The translations under genes and the position numbers were made by a program. Positions 8,801 through 16,815 of a stretch of 64,000 nt of DNA are shown piece after piece (the stretch's first letter is position 1; each line of letters begins with the position of its first letter). The DNA is taken from contig NZ_CP050700.1 in the NCBI RefSeq assembly GCF_010646885.2, positions 470,001 to 534,000 on the forward strand, in the 5' to 3' direction. Origin of the DNA: Desulfopila sp. IMCC35008 (GTDB lineage: Bacteria > Desulfobacterota > Desulfobulbia > Desulfobulbales > Desulfocapsaceae). A model generated the notes under the pieces. That model searched no databases. It worked only from the letters and a program-made list of their open reading frames with translations, and was not told the origin of the DNA.

Positions 8801-9169
8801 GAGATCTAAAGGGCCTACCGAACCTTCACTCAGGATGGTCGCCAGTTGCGGTGAGCTGAACTCAGGGTATTTGAGGGTGAAATTGGCCAGCAGTGAAGAG
8901 AGGAGCATAACCGGATCTGAATCTTCCGGGCCAACCTGGTACCAGAGATAGCAGAAGCCGTTATGATCAAGGAATTGGGAAATCAGGGTCGTTTTGCCCT
9001 GTCCCGCCTGGGCTTCAACAATAATGGCTTTTTTGGCTGTTATCTGTTGAGGGAGCTTTTGGCTGAGGAGGTCTTCACGTAACAGGGATTGGGACGGGTC
9101 GATATGCGGCGGGTAAAACTTGTTCGATGGGATGGCGAACGGCAAGGTGCTGGTCATTTGGTCCATCAT
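5852..9169 (-). CDS. Large MalT-like STAND regulator with C-terminal winged helix and BTAD domain
   Basis: The 1105-aa protein starts with a STAND-type NTPase: P-loop AQAGQGKTT at about 53-61 and Walker B DLYIVFDDLH. A long helical, TPR-like region fills the middle. An OmpR-type winged helix (LTPSQRELLGLLITAKGQ, then ELWPDNSPENARKSFDTL) lies at about 875-935, followed by a bacterial transcriptional activator domain. The N-terminal architecture resembles MalT, but the DNA-binding end is SARP/BTAD-like rather than LuxR-like. Members usually activate transcription after ligand and ATP binding; the ligand is unknown here. I chose ATG 9167-9169 (or the next ATG) because AAGGGGGG lies 10 bases upstream; an ATG at 9191-9193 has no Shine-Dalgarno. 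No adjacent transporter or pathway suggests its target. Confidence 0.9.
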   Translation of the reverse strand: MMDQMTSTLPFAIPSNKFYPPHIDPSQSLLREDLLSQKLPQQITAKKAIIVEAQAGQGKTTLISQFLDHNGFCYLWYQVGPEDSDPVMLLSSLLANFTLKYPEFSSPQLATILSEGSVGPLDLQTCANILLGDINNFLDHDLYIVFDDLHLISGAMLTKNLLEYLLDTSPPRLHFVLSSRHPLEMKCKTLRDANRISYLNTSDLALSDIEIEDLFNSVLNTSITRKDAMDIYRVTNGWIMGIVLASHPMSGRARFWQQSNLDELQQSPDSQGHMLDYFQDEIFDKIPESLHNAFLKLAFIGEIPVDLATKLTGIENFDTILSEMARENFFVYHLDDSKSVFRFHHFFQEFLQLRAQQTLNQEEINQIYTDEAEYYLAKNMLEKALASYKHGGDYLTMERLLREQGMELIAKNRTLTILALLDSLPEDILFQHSWLTLYAGLLRNDFTPQVTLPYYEKAKEIFIVDGDETGELLCLSQMIYFHFVISGLYNIGATLLPRTAELLKKNKETLPDHVQIIAARNLASGYCFFTSDMERARSSINLASILATRQNSKNFIASVSFIKGYIELFSGNQARYLREAETCYELLNDPLVGMSNKLTIRIMYLAYLSMTGDFLNFKIHQQALQESIDERVVEQTVAAPYMYVWGAICYLSMGQTETGMELLNKGFGITSTASTSHMHSQILQWMAFGSAIQGDTEHSLELIAESGENRQKAGGPFYIAFHHIMAGGVYTRAGEPESALKAINEGLRVAESIPSTFLSMCGYFNRAYYRLLTDGPEDSLDDLDKGLSLMKNNGYTHFWGWEPKMMMQLLTTAIRFDIEKSFSQALCRARLIHNIDDEGTLLPLLNFTLLDRFQLQLGESVVCRAKDLTPSQRELLGLLITAKGQRISQERIQLELWPDNSPENARKSFDTLLTRLRKELTKNSELPVKQYIFMQKGILCLDNYQMDALQFSEAARKGMVHAKNDDWWQAGNAFHQALYHWKGVLPEDTFKNEQVLTYNDQLVNILIEFTKIWAKHVAASGRTDEAIKLIERALGVTSLEEQLITLLYGLHLKNNNPLKASETLERYKTALLKIEYSEEEVEDYLRDVVHTAQEIVRNLGSVSIL

Positions 9170-9265
9170 CGGTGGTAATCCCCCCTTGTACATGCAGGTC
9201 GTTCTGCACCGAAGGCCGAGCGTCCCTGCTCAAACCAGGGAAAACAAAGAATCCGTTCTCCCAAA

Positions 9266-10009
9266 TTATCTATTATCCTGATGCCAGAGAAACTGCCGGC
9301 ATATCCCCCTGATAATTTTCGCATCCTTGGGTGTGAGTCGTATGCGTCCCAGGAACTGGCGAATATTATTCATCCAGTATGTATGACTTTTTTCCTCGAG
9401 AAAATCAATACGTAATAGTGCATCCTCTACATGTTCATACATGCCTTCAAGCTCAAAGGAGGAGGCTACCGATGGGTTGGGTATAATTGCATTAGGTTGG
9501 TGAACGATCTGGTAATACAGCTCGTAACAGTGAATGGCCACAGCCTGCGCCAGGTTCAGAGAGGAAAATTCGGCAGTGGGGATTGCCGAGACATACTGAC
9601 AATATTTTATCTCGTCATTCGTCAGTCCTGTATTTTCCGGACCGAACATGATCGCCAATTGGTTATTGTGGAGATCCGGTATTACAGTTTCGATGAGTTC
9701 GCGTGGGGTTTTTTCAAGAATCCTTTTCCTGCCTCTTCTGGCGGTTGTTGCGGCAATAATGGAAAATGGTGCCAGAGCGTCTTCAAGACTGTGGTGTAAT
9801 TCCATCCGTTCCAGGATGTGAGCCGCCTTATGAGTGGCCATTTTTGCCATGGCTTCCTGATCTGGCATTTCGTCCCTGACAAGGATAAGTCTGGAAATGC
9901 CCATGTTGAAGGCAACCCGGGCTGCAGCCCCGACATTTTCGGCGTATTTCGGACGTACAAGAACGATAGCGGCGTGGCTAAGTAATGAATTTTCGTGGTG
10001 CATTGACAT
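9266..10009 (-). CDS. trmJ: TrmJ-type tRNA 2'-O-methyltransferase (SPOUT family)
   Basis: This 247-aa cytoplasmic SAM-dependent enzyme is expected to methylate the ribose 2'-OH of nucleotide 32 in tRNA. The N-terminus LVRPKYAENVGAAARVAFN and knot motifs FGPENTGLTNDEI and IPTAEFSSLNLAQAVAI are the SPOUT (TrmH) signatures, in the form typical of TrmJ (LNLAQAVA). The C-terminal extension of about 80 residues is helical, as in TrmJ. A second ATG two codons in (10001-10003) is an equally possible start; neither has a strong Shine-Dalgarno. Assignment to TrmJ rather than another TrmH-family member is by motif and length only. Confidence 0.85.
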   Translation of the reverse strand: MSMHHENSLLSHAAIVLVRPKYAENVGAAARVAFNMGISRLILVRDEMPDQEAMAKMATHKAAHILERMELHHSLEDALAPFSIIAATTARRGRKRILEKTPRELIETVIPDLHNNQLAIMFGPENTGLTNDEIKYCQYVSAIPTAEFSSLNLAQAVAIHCYELYYQIVHQPNAIIPNPSVASSFELEGMYEHVEDALLRIDFLEEKSHTYWMNNIRQFLGRIRLTPKDAKIIRGICRQFLWHQDNR

Positions 10010-10049
10010 GAAACCGGTAGAGGGGAGCGTAGTAACCGTGGATGGGGGA

Positions 10050-10088
10050 AAAGAAAAAAGAGGGATCGGTTGAAGACCAATCCCTCTT
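10050..10088 (-). terminator. Terminator downstream of the 170-aa membrane-protein gene
   Basis: AGAGGGATCGGT (10059-10070) pairs with ACCAATCCCTCT (10076-10087) with one mismatch around a 5-nt loop. On the minus strand the stem is followed by a T-rich stretch (complement of AAAAGAAAAAAG). It separates this gene from trmJ. Confidence 0.75.
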
Positions 10089-10128
10089 ATAACGGTAAAT
10101 GCTGTATCAGAAATATTTTGGTTTTCAG

Positions 10129-10641
10129 TTAATTTGTTTTCTGTGTATCCATTGAAATTTTACTGATTTTTTCATATTCCTCAGCCTGCTTGTCAGCAGA
10201 GGTGGGCATAAGTCTCTTGAGCAACGGTACAACACCGCTCTCTGATTTCTCAAAAAGGCTCTCCGCCTCTTTTAAGGTAACCTGCCAGGCCGGAGCGAAA
10301 CCAGGTGCCTTCTCGAACATAATGTCGATAGCTGTCTGGTAAATGTAGTACTGGCGAATCTCTTTACGACCAGGTTTCTGGTTGAGCGACTGGACAGTGA
10401 TACGCAGGTTGTCACGTTCCTGCTGGAGACGTGTCATCTCATTCTTGCGGCGTTCATTTTCTGAAGAATCGATTTCAAGCTTAGTATGCAGGTGAGTTCT
10501 CAGTCTGTCTACTTCCTTGGCGAGTTCACGTCTGCGTAATAATCCACGCAGGTAAATGATCACACATACGATAAAACCGATTGCCAGTCCCCTGGCGAAG
10601 GGATTGCTGATAATTGTCATAAACCAATTGGTTTCTTCCAT
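10129..10641 (-). CDS. Unknown membrane-anchored coiled-coil protein
   Basis: I do not recognise this 170-aa protein. One N-terminal membrane helix (about 15-32, GLAIGFIVCVIIYLRGLL) is followed by Arg-rich residues, predicting a cytoplasmic remainder. Residues about 35-90 are heptad-like and rich in Glu, Arg, Leu and Lys (LRTHLHTKLEIDSSENERR), indicating a coiled coil. A compact helical C-terminal part (about 95-150) contains QTAIDIMFEKAPGFAPAW. The gene has its own terminator and an AGGAGG-containing upstream region, so it looks expressed as a single unit between trmJ and rnr. Confidence 0.75.
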   Translation of the reverse strand: MEETNWFMTIISNPFARGLAIGFIVCVIIYLRGLLRRRELAKEVDRLRTHLHTKLEIDSSENERRKNEMTRLQQERDNLRITVQSLNQKPGRKEIRQYYIYQTAIDIMFEKAPGFAPAWQVTLKEAESLFEKSESGVVPLLKRLMPTSADKQAEEYEKISKISMDTQKTN

Positions 10642-10816
10642 CTTTATACTTCCTCCTGAGCGACTGAGACGTAAGCCTCGTAGATTGATAGTGTGTTTGA
10701 ATCTCTTTCTACTCTATAAAGTATTAATTCGAAATTGGCACGCAAGTCAAGCGGCAATCAACTGTGAAGCGAATTTAAGTGTCAGGGTTTTGGTGTAGTT
10801 TGGTTTGTAGATGCCG

Positions 10817-13024
10817 TTATTCCGTTGATGTGGGACTGAAAATGATCCGGTTTTTTTCTTTATCTATTGTTTCGGCCTTGACGGTTATGATATCTCCAAT
10901 CTGGAAAGTACGACCACTGACCTCCCCGATCAGTCTGTGGTGTTTACCGTCAAAGAGATAGTAGTCATCTTCAAGGGACTCTATCGGGACGGAGCCGCTG
11001 ATAAAAAGGTCAAGTAATTCGATAAAAAATGCAAAATCGGTGACACCCGAGATGATGGCAGGAAATGTTGTGCCGAGCCTTTTTTCCATATACAGCATTT
11101 TGAGCCGGTCGTTCATTTCCCTCTCACTCGTCACAGCTGCCCGCTCGCGTCCAGAGAGGAATTCCCCGCTGTCTTCGGCGGGTAGCGAGGATGTCTTGCG
11201 GGCGATACCTTTTTGTTTCTCCTCAAGTAATTGGCACAATTCCCGATGGACAATAAGATCAGGATAGCGGCGGATGGGTGAGGTGAAGTGGGTGTAATCC
11301 TCTGAGGCAAGAGCAAAATGTCCCTTGTTTTCTGTTGAATACCGAGCCTGCTGCATGGTTCTGAGCAGCAGGTTGTTAACGATGTACTCTTTGGGTGAGT
11401 CCTGGCACAAATCAAGCACTATTCCGAACCATTGAGGTTTGAGTTCCGGTTTGGGCAGGTCGAGATCGAGTGTTTTGGCAAAAGTGGCAAATTCCACTAC
11501 CTTGGCTCGATCAGGCAGTTCATGGATACGATAGAGGCAGGTCCTCCGGTGCTGGGTGAAGGTTTCTGCCACCGCTTCGTTAGCGGCGAGCATGAATTCC
11601 TCGATAAGCTGGTGGGAAAAATCCCTTTTGGCCCTTTTGATGGAGTCGATTGTGCCGTCTTCTTTTAATGTGATCTCTGGTTCCGGCAGAGTGAAGCCAA
11701 TGGAGCCACGCTCGATACGTTGTTCTCGTAATTGGCGGGCCAGTCGTTCAGCATCCTGTAACATTTCCAGAAAACGTTTGTTTTCTTTTGCTATCGAACC
11801 CTTGGTGTCGTCTAATATTGCCTGTACTTCGGTATAGGTAAAGCGCTTATGGCTTCTGATGACAGAGCGACAGTATCTCTTGGCCACCCTCTTTCCCTGG
11901 CTGTCAAAGTCGAGTATTGCCGTCACTGTCAACCGGTCTTCTTCGGGAACCAGGCTGCAGAGGTTATTTGAAATTTTTTCCGGTAGCATGGGGATGACCC
12001 GTCCCGGGAAATAGATGGACGTTCCTCGTTGGTATGCATCCCGATCCAGGGCGCTCCCTGGTTGGACAAAATGGGATACGTCAGCGATGGAGACATACAG
12101 CCGATATCCATTTCTGTTTTTTTCAACGGCAATTGCATCATCAAAATCCTTGGCGGTTTCACCATCGATGGTGACATGTAGGATCGAGCGAAGATCCTCT
12201 CTGTCTCCGCTTGTCTCAATTACCTCTGGAAGTGCTTTCGCCTCTGCTATTGTTTCGTCACTAAATAAATGGGGAAGTCGATGTTTTTCGATGACCAGTC
12301 GCATCTGGACATCGATATTATCAGGTGAACCGAGGATCTCGGTGATGGTGCCGGTGAGGTATCGGTCCGGTTTTTCCGGTTGGACAAATCGGGCAATAAC
12401 GTAGATGTTATCCTTCAGATCAGGATGTTGTTTTTGCGAAACCCGGATGACAAATGGAAATCTGGGGTCTTCAGGGTATACCAACCCATGCTTTCCTTCT
12501 CTTTTGAAGAGTCCTGCAACGGTGTCCGGCCCCCTTTCGATTATTGATATTACAGAACCTTCGGGGCGATCTGAGGTGTGCGGGGTCAATAACCGGATTA
12601 GGAGCTTATCACCCTGCATGGCAGATCCCATTTTTCTGGCCGAGACATAAATATCATGTTCCGGCTTGGGAGCTTTGGTGCATTGCCTTTCAACGGGAAT
12701 AAATCCGAATCCGCGAGGGTGGAGCTGCAGGGTGCCGGTGTAGAGTGGGGCATTATCAGCCAGGGTATATCGGCTTTTTCCTGCCTTGACAACGATTCGG
12801 TCATTAAGTAAGCCTGTAAGCACGGTATGTATATCGCTGTCAGGACGCCGCTTGCCTGAAATCTCTCTGGTAAGTTCCTGGATTGTTGCAGGTGAGCCGG
12901 AAGCATAAAGAAAGCGTATAATCGAATTCTCAATGGCCCTGGAACGTGCCCGTAATTGTGGTTGACTGCGTCGTTTGTCGTTTTTAACCCGGGAACGTGT
13001 CCTTGCTTGTCTTTTTTTGGCCAT
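10817..13024 (-). CDS. rnr: Ribonuclease R
   Basis: This 735-aa processive 3'-5' exoribonuclease degrades structured RNA. It contains an N-terminal winged helix (about 25-90), two cold-shock/OB domains (about 90-240), and an RNB catalytic domain with HVTIDGETAKDFDDAIAV (about 280-297), whose Asp residues bind Mg. The RNB domain ends near RYPDLIVHRELCQLL, and a C-terminal S1 domain runs from about 650 to the end. The basic N-terminus (MAKKRQARTRSRVKNDKRR) fits RNase R. The long basic tail beyond S1 that enterobacterial RNase R carries is absent. It is separate from its divergent neighbour spoT-like. Confidence 0.95.
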   Translation of the reverse strand: MAKKRQARTRSRVKNDKRRSQPQLRARSRAIENSIIRFLYASGSPATIQELTREISGKRRPDSDIHTVLTGLLNDRIVVKAGKSRYTLADNAPLYTGTLQLHPRGFGFIPVERQCTKAPKPEHDIYVSARKMGSAMQGDKLLIRLLTPHTSDRPEGSVISIIERGPDTVAGLFKREGKHGLVYPEDPRFPFVIRVSQKQHPDLKDNIYVIARFVQPEKPDRYLTGTITEILGSPDNIDVQMRLVIEKHRLPHLFSDETIAEAKALPEVIETSGDREDLRSILHVTIDGETAKDFDDAIAVEKNRNGYRLYVSIADVSHFVQPGSALDRDAYQRGTSIYFPGRVIPMLPEKISNNLCSLVPEEDRLTVTAILDFDSQGKRVAKRYCRSVIRSHKRFTYTEVQAILDDTKGSIAKENKRFLEMLQDAERLARQLREQRIERGSIGFTLPEPEITLKEDGTIDSIKRAKRDFSHQLIEEFMLAANEAVAETFTQHRRTCLYRIHELPDRAKVVEFATFAKTLDLDLPKPELKPQWFGIVLDLCQDSPKEYIVNNLLLRTMQQARYSTENKGHFALASEDYTHFTSPIRRYPDLIVHRELCQLLEEKQKGIARKTSSLPAEDSGEFLSGRERAAVTSEREMNDRLKMLYMEKRLGTTFPAIISGVTDFAFFIELLDLFISGSVPIESLEDDYYLFDGKHHRLIGEVSGRTFQIGDIITVKAETIDKEKNRIIFSPTSTE

Positions 13025-13194
13025 TTACTCTTTTTCTTTACCTCTCTTGGCAGAATTCTGTTAGATTAAAATATATTGTGTAATTTTTGTATTGTTTTCC
13101 CCAGTGTAGCATGCTCTGTCACACAGGGGAAGGATTAACGAGTCATCATACCTGTGATGTGTTTGGCTCGTGTTAGTTTTGCATCAGCGGAAGA

Positions 13195-15300
13195 ATGCGA
13201 CAAACCCCCTTCGATATAGACTCTTACCGGAAGCAGATGCAGGATCTGCTTGCCGATACCCCACTCCAGGAAGTTTTCTGGGACGCCCTTGATTTTGCCG
13301 TAGAGGCCCACCACAACCAGTGGCGCAAGTCGGGAGATGCCTACATCCTGCATCCCTGTTCCGTTGCCAAGATCATGATTGAAGAGATGGATATCTCTCA
13401 CCCCGAGATACTTGCAGCCGCATTGCTTCACGATACTGTGGAGGATGTGGAAGAAGTTACGGGGGAGGTTGTGCAACAGCGTTTTGGCGCTTATGTGCAG
13501 GCTATTGTTGAAGGGTGCACCAAGGTGACTCATGTTTCCGGGGATAAGCAGCAAAACTCCCAAAGGACCCATCGTAAAATATTCTCCGGTGCTGCACTGA
13601 GACCTGAGGTTATGCTGGTGAAACTGGCGGACAGGCTTCACAATCTGCGTACCTTGCAGGCCTTGCCGAAACGAAAGCGTCAACGAATAGCCGATGAAAC
13701 CATCGATATCTATGCTCCGTTGGCAACGGTGTTCGGTCTGTTTAGTTTAAAGCGCGAGATGTATAATCTCGCGCTTTTGTATAAGTACCCCAAGCAGGGT
13801 GCGAAACTCAATGGACAGATCCGCCAGATGGCAAATTCGCCACTTGGCCTGGAAATTGTCCAGGCACTCAGGCAGTCGGCAAAAGAGTATGAACTGCCTG
13901 CAACAATTACACTGCGCACCAAGGATCTCTGGGCCTACTACGATGCCCCGAACAGAATTCTCCTTAAACGTATTGAAACCCCTATGGAAGTTCTCATTGT
14001 GGTGGATGACCGTCACTCCTGCTACAGGGCGCTTGGAGTCGTCAATGAGACATTTCGACCGATTCCCAGAACGATACGGGACTTTATAGCCAATCCGAAA
14101 CCGACTGGATACCAGGGGTTACATGCCAGGGCCATTATTCAGGGCCAGAAGTTCCTGTTCAAGATTCGCACCCAGGATATGGCCCGGAAGGCGCAACGCG
14201 GACTGTTCCGGAACTGGAGTTCGAGAAGTGGGACTCCCCAGAGGTTTGTCAAGGAGATTCAGGAGTTGTTCGATGTGCTGAGTACCAATGAGTCGTTTTC
14301 CTACCGGGAAGTTATCGCGGCCAGTGGGAAAAAGGAGGTGTACACCTACACCCCGCAGGGAGACCTTATCTGTCTGCCACATCGCTCCACAGTTCTTGAT
14401 TTTGCTTTTCGTGTTCATACCGAGATCGGGCGGACCTGCCTGGGGGCTATGATTCGTAACAGTCGAGTCAGTGTTAATCATGTGCTCTCCGATGGAGCAA
14501 TGGTGCGGATTATCAGGGCTCCCAAGCCGGTTCGTTTTGAACAGCATATGATCAACATCTGCCAGACCCCGCGGGCTCGGGCTGAGCTGGCCAAGGGGTT
14601 CCGGGTACGCAGGCGAAAAGTAACAGGCCGGGTTGGTGAGTCCCTGCTGAGACAGGAGATGCTGCGGTACGGGTTTCCCTTTACCATCTTCGAAGGCGAA
14701 AAGCTGGAGATGGTTCTCAAATTGTTCCGTCTGGAAAATATCGACGAATTGTATGGGCGGCTTGGTGAAGGGCGGTTAAGATTGTACGATGTGATGATGC
14801 GGTTGAAAACCGAAATGTTTGGAGGCGAGTCCCCTCTGTATACTCCGACCGGGGCCTTCAACAAGATTGAACTGACCACCCTGGATCCGGTTTGTGTCAA
14901 ACTTTCTTCTTGCTGTAAACCGAATCCGACGGCCAAGGACAACTGCGCTCTGCTGACTGAAATGGGTCTCTCCGTACATCATAAAAAATGTGAGAGACTA
15001 CAGTCTATTAAATTTCGCCGTGAAGATGCCGTGGATATCCTCTGGCGGATACGGGTGACCAAGGTCTACCTCAAGCAGGAGTTACATATCCTGAAGGCCT
15101 CGCGAGCGGAGGTGATGCGGGTATTGGGAGCAATTCCGGCCGATGTGGAGGTGACCGACCTGCAGATGCTGAGCAGTTATTCGACCCGGCAACCCGCCTG
15201 GCAGGTGAATTTCAAAGTGCCCAATCTTTATGTATTACAAAGGGCGTTACGCCACCTTGATCGTTCCCACCTGCTGTATGAATTTTCTCTGGAATGTTAA
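13195..15300 (+). CDS. RelA/SpoT-family (p)ppGpp hydrolase with degenerate synthetase domain
   Basis: This 701-aa protein has the long RSH layout: HD hydrolase, synthetase, TGS (about 375-440), zinc-finger-like CC region (about 570-600) and C-terminal ACT-like part. The hydrolase is intact: H53 (LHP), H79-D80 (HDTVEDV) and D146 (LADRLHN). In the synthetase domain, GYQ and NPK are kept, but the Asp of the usual DxxxxR strand is lost (residues about 261-270 read ETPMEVLIVV), and the catalytic Glu of EVQIRT is Leu321 (FLFKIRT). The K of the YxIYxK segment is also gone. Synthesis of (p)ppGpp is therefore unlikely, making this a dedicated hydrolase or a regulatory relative. ATG 13195 has only a close-set GGAAG, so the start is uncertain. 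Confidence 0.88.
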   Translation: MRQTPFDIDSYRKQMQDLLADTPLQEVFWDALDFAVEAHHNQWRKSGDAYILHPCSVAKIMIEEMDISHPEILAAALLHDTVEDVEEVTGEVVQQRFGAYVQAIVEGCTKVTHVSGDKQQNSQRTHRKIFSGAALRPEVMLVKLADRLHNLRTLQALPKRKRQRIADETIDIYAPLATVFGLFSLKREMYNLALLYKYPKQGAKLNGQIRQMANSPLGLEIVQALRQSAKEYELPATITLRTKDLWAYYDAPNRILLKRIETPMEVLIVVDDRHSCYRALGVVNETFRPIPRTIRDFIANPKPTGYQGLHARAIIQGQKFLFKIRTQDMARKAQRGLFRNWSSRSGTPQRFVKEIQELFDVLSTNESFSYREVIAASGKKEVYTYTPQGDLICLPHRSTVLDFAFRVHTEIGRTCLGAMIRNSRVSVNHVLSDGAMVRIIRAPKPVRFEQHMINICQTPRARAELAKGFRVRRRKVTGRVGESLLRQEMLRYGFPFTIFEGEKLEMVLKLFRLENIDELYGRLGEGRLRLYDVMMRLKTEMFGGESPLYTPTGAFNKIELTTLDPVCVKLSSCCKPNPTAKDNCALLTEMGLSVHHKKCERLQSIKFRREDAVDILWRIRVTKVYLKQELHILKASRAEVMRVLGAIPADVEVTDLQMLSSYSTRQPAWQVNFKVPNLYVLQRALRHLDRSHLLYEFSLEC

Positions 15301-15364
15301 TCCCTTTTTGTCTTTCAGTAAATTTTTGAGTACTGCGTTAACCTGGATTTCTTATCAGTCCATA

Positions 15365-15898
15365 TCAAGGGGTCTCGTGCTCTTCCTTCTTGATTTCATC
15401 TGGTCTGCCACAGTATTTACTCAATACATCCACAAGCATTTCCGGAAGGTCATTTCGCTGGCGTGAACTCCGGTAGAGTTGGGTCAGGGTTTTCTCTAAC
15501 GTGAGCTTTTCACCAAGGGATATATGACGCAGGATGAGAGAGATAAGCCTGGTAATAGTGGTCAGGTTGGAAATTCTCGATTGCAGGTGCTGATCCCTGT
15601 CAAATGCGGTTGAGGCAAATATCTCGACCGGGTCTCCTTCCAGTTCACTGACGGAGACATACCAGGTGTTGCGGTCGCGATCACAGGTTCGGTACCGGAC
15701 AGCATCAAGAACTTCCGGCAATTCTTCCGGTCTTTCGTCGAGGCTCAGTAGCCTGCCGATGTTGTCTATCTGCCCAGGGCGATCCTCAAGGGCGCTGGCA
15801 ATGGCCCGGCACTCAGAACAGAGTTCTGTCTCACCGTAAGGTTTTACCGCTTTCTTGCGGGAACAGCCTGGGCATGTCGTGTTAGTTGTCTTTGTCAT
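15365..15898 (-). CDS. Zinc-ribbon plus TSCPD-domain protein
   Basis: This 177-aa protein starts MTKTTNTTCPGCSRKK; CPGC and CSEC (about 9-12 and 27-30) form a zinc ribbon. Residues about 75-150 match the TSCPD domain pattern, WYVSVSELEGDPVEIFAST followed by ITRLISLILRHISLGEKL, which is best known from the C-terminal end of B12-dependent ribonucleotide reductase NrdJ. No reductase core is present, so this is a stand-alone member of unknown function. ATG 15896-15898 has GAAGGGAAGTGG upstream and overlaps the end of aat by 17 bases, implying translational coupling. An ATG 15 codons earlier is in frame but lies deeper in aat. Confidence 0.75.
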   Translation of the reverse strand: MTKTTNTTCPGCSRKKAVKPYGETELCSECRAIASALEDRPGQIDNIGRLLSLDERPEELPEVLDAVRYRTCDRDRNTWYVSVSELEGDPVEIFASTAFDRDQHLQSRISNLTTITRLISLILRHISLGEKLTLEKTLTQLYRSSRQRNDLPEMLVDVLSKYCGRPDEIKKEEHETP

Positions 15899-16574
15899 AT
15901 ATCCACTTCCCTTCAGGTTCTGTTGATTGAATCCATTGAGCAATATTGTAAATAAAATCTTTTTTCAAGAGTTCACGGGCACCGAAATTGACAAGGTGCT
16001 GGGTTGTCATCTGGCAGTCGATCATTTTCATACCCTTGTCGAGGCATCTGTCGACGAGGGCCGCCAGCGCAATTTTTGAGGCGTCTGAGACTATAGTAAA
16101 CATTGATTCTCCAAAGAAAACCCTGTCCATTTGTACACCGTATAATCCCCCCGCGAGACGATCACCCTGCCAGCACTCCACAGAATGGGCGTACCCGAGT
16201 TGATGTAGGGACAAATAAGCCTCCTTCATTTCCGGTAATATCCAGGTCTCTTCCCCATGCCTGATTCTTGATCCTGCACAAGCTGTGATTACCTTCTCAA
16301 ACGCTGTGTCGAAACGGATGGTGAACGGTTGCTGCCGAATTTTTCTCGCCAGTCGACGGGGAGTGTGAAATTCTTCGGGAAATAACACCAGCCTTGGTGA
16401 AGTGAACCACCACAGTAAGGGGTCCCCTTTAGAGTACCAGGGGAAAATTCCCTGCCTGTAAGCGGCGATCAACCGCTCAGGGCGAAGGTCCCCACCGATG
16501 GCAAGGAGTCCGTTCTCCTCGGCGAGATCAGGATCGGGGAAAAATGGTTGACGGTTGAGCTGAAAAACTGGCAT
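15882..16574 (-). CDS. aat: Leucyl/phenylalanyl-tRNA-protein transferase
   Basis: This 230-aa cytoplasmic enzyme transfers Leu or Phe from aminoacyl-tRNA to N-terminal Arg or Lys of proteins, marking them for ClpAP/ClpS under the N-degron pathway. Family motifs are FPDPDLAEENGLLAIGGDL (about 12-30), YRQGIFPWYS, PLLWWFTSPR, the HSVECW strand and GLYGVQMDRVFFGESMF. The C-terminal MIDCQMTTQHLVNFGA is also typical. The length is normal. The TSCPD gene overlaps its 3' end on the same strand. Confidence 0.96.
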   Translation of the reverse strand: MPVFQLNRQPFFPDPDLAEENGLLAIGGDLRPERLIAAYRQGIFPWYSKGDPLLWWFTSPRLVLFPEEFHTPRRLARKIRQQPFTIRFDTAFEKVITACAGSRIRHGEETWILPEMKEAYLSLHQLGYAHSVECWQGDRLAGGLYGVQMDRVFFGESMFTIVSDASKIALAALVDRCLDKGMKMIDCQMTTQHLVNFGARELLKKDFIYNIAQWIQSTEPEGKWIYDKDN

Positions 16575-16815
16575 GACGGACCTTACCTGCCGTGGATGAA
16601 GATGTCAATATTACAGGTGGTGCTGAAAATGCGGGAAATCCATACATTGCGGGAGGATGGCACATCATGAAAAGCGGGTATGGAGTAGTTGTTGAAGCAT
16701 CAGGCGGGCAGTGGTAGAATGGAAAAGTTTGTTGCCATTTTGGCAAGTTTGGGGAGATAGTGGTCTATTTGGCCGTTATAGCTCCTTAATTTTTGTAAGT
16801 ATACTGTGAAATTGT

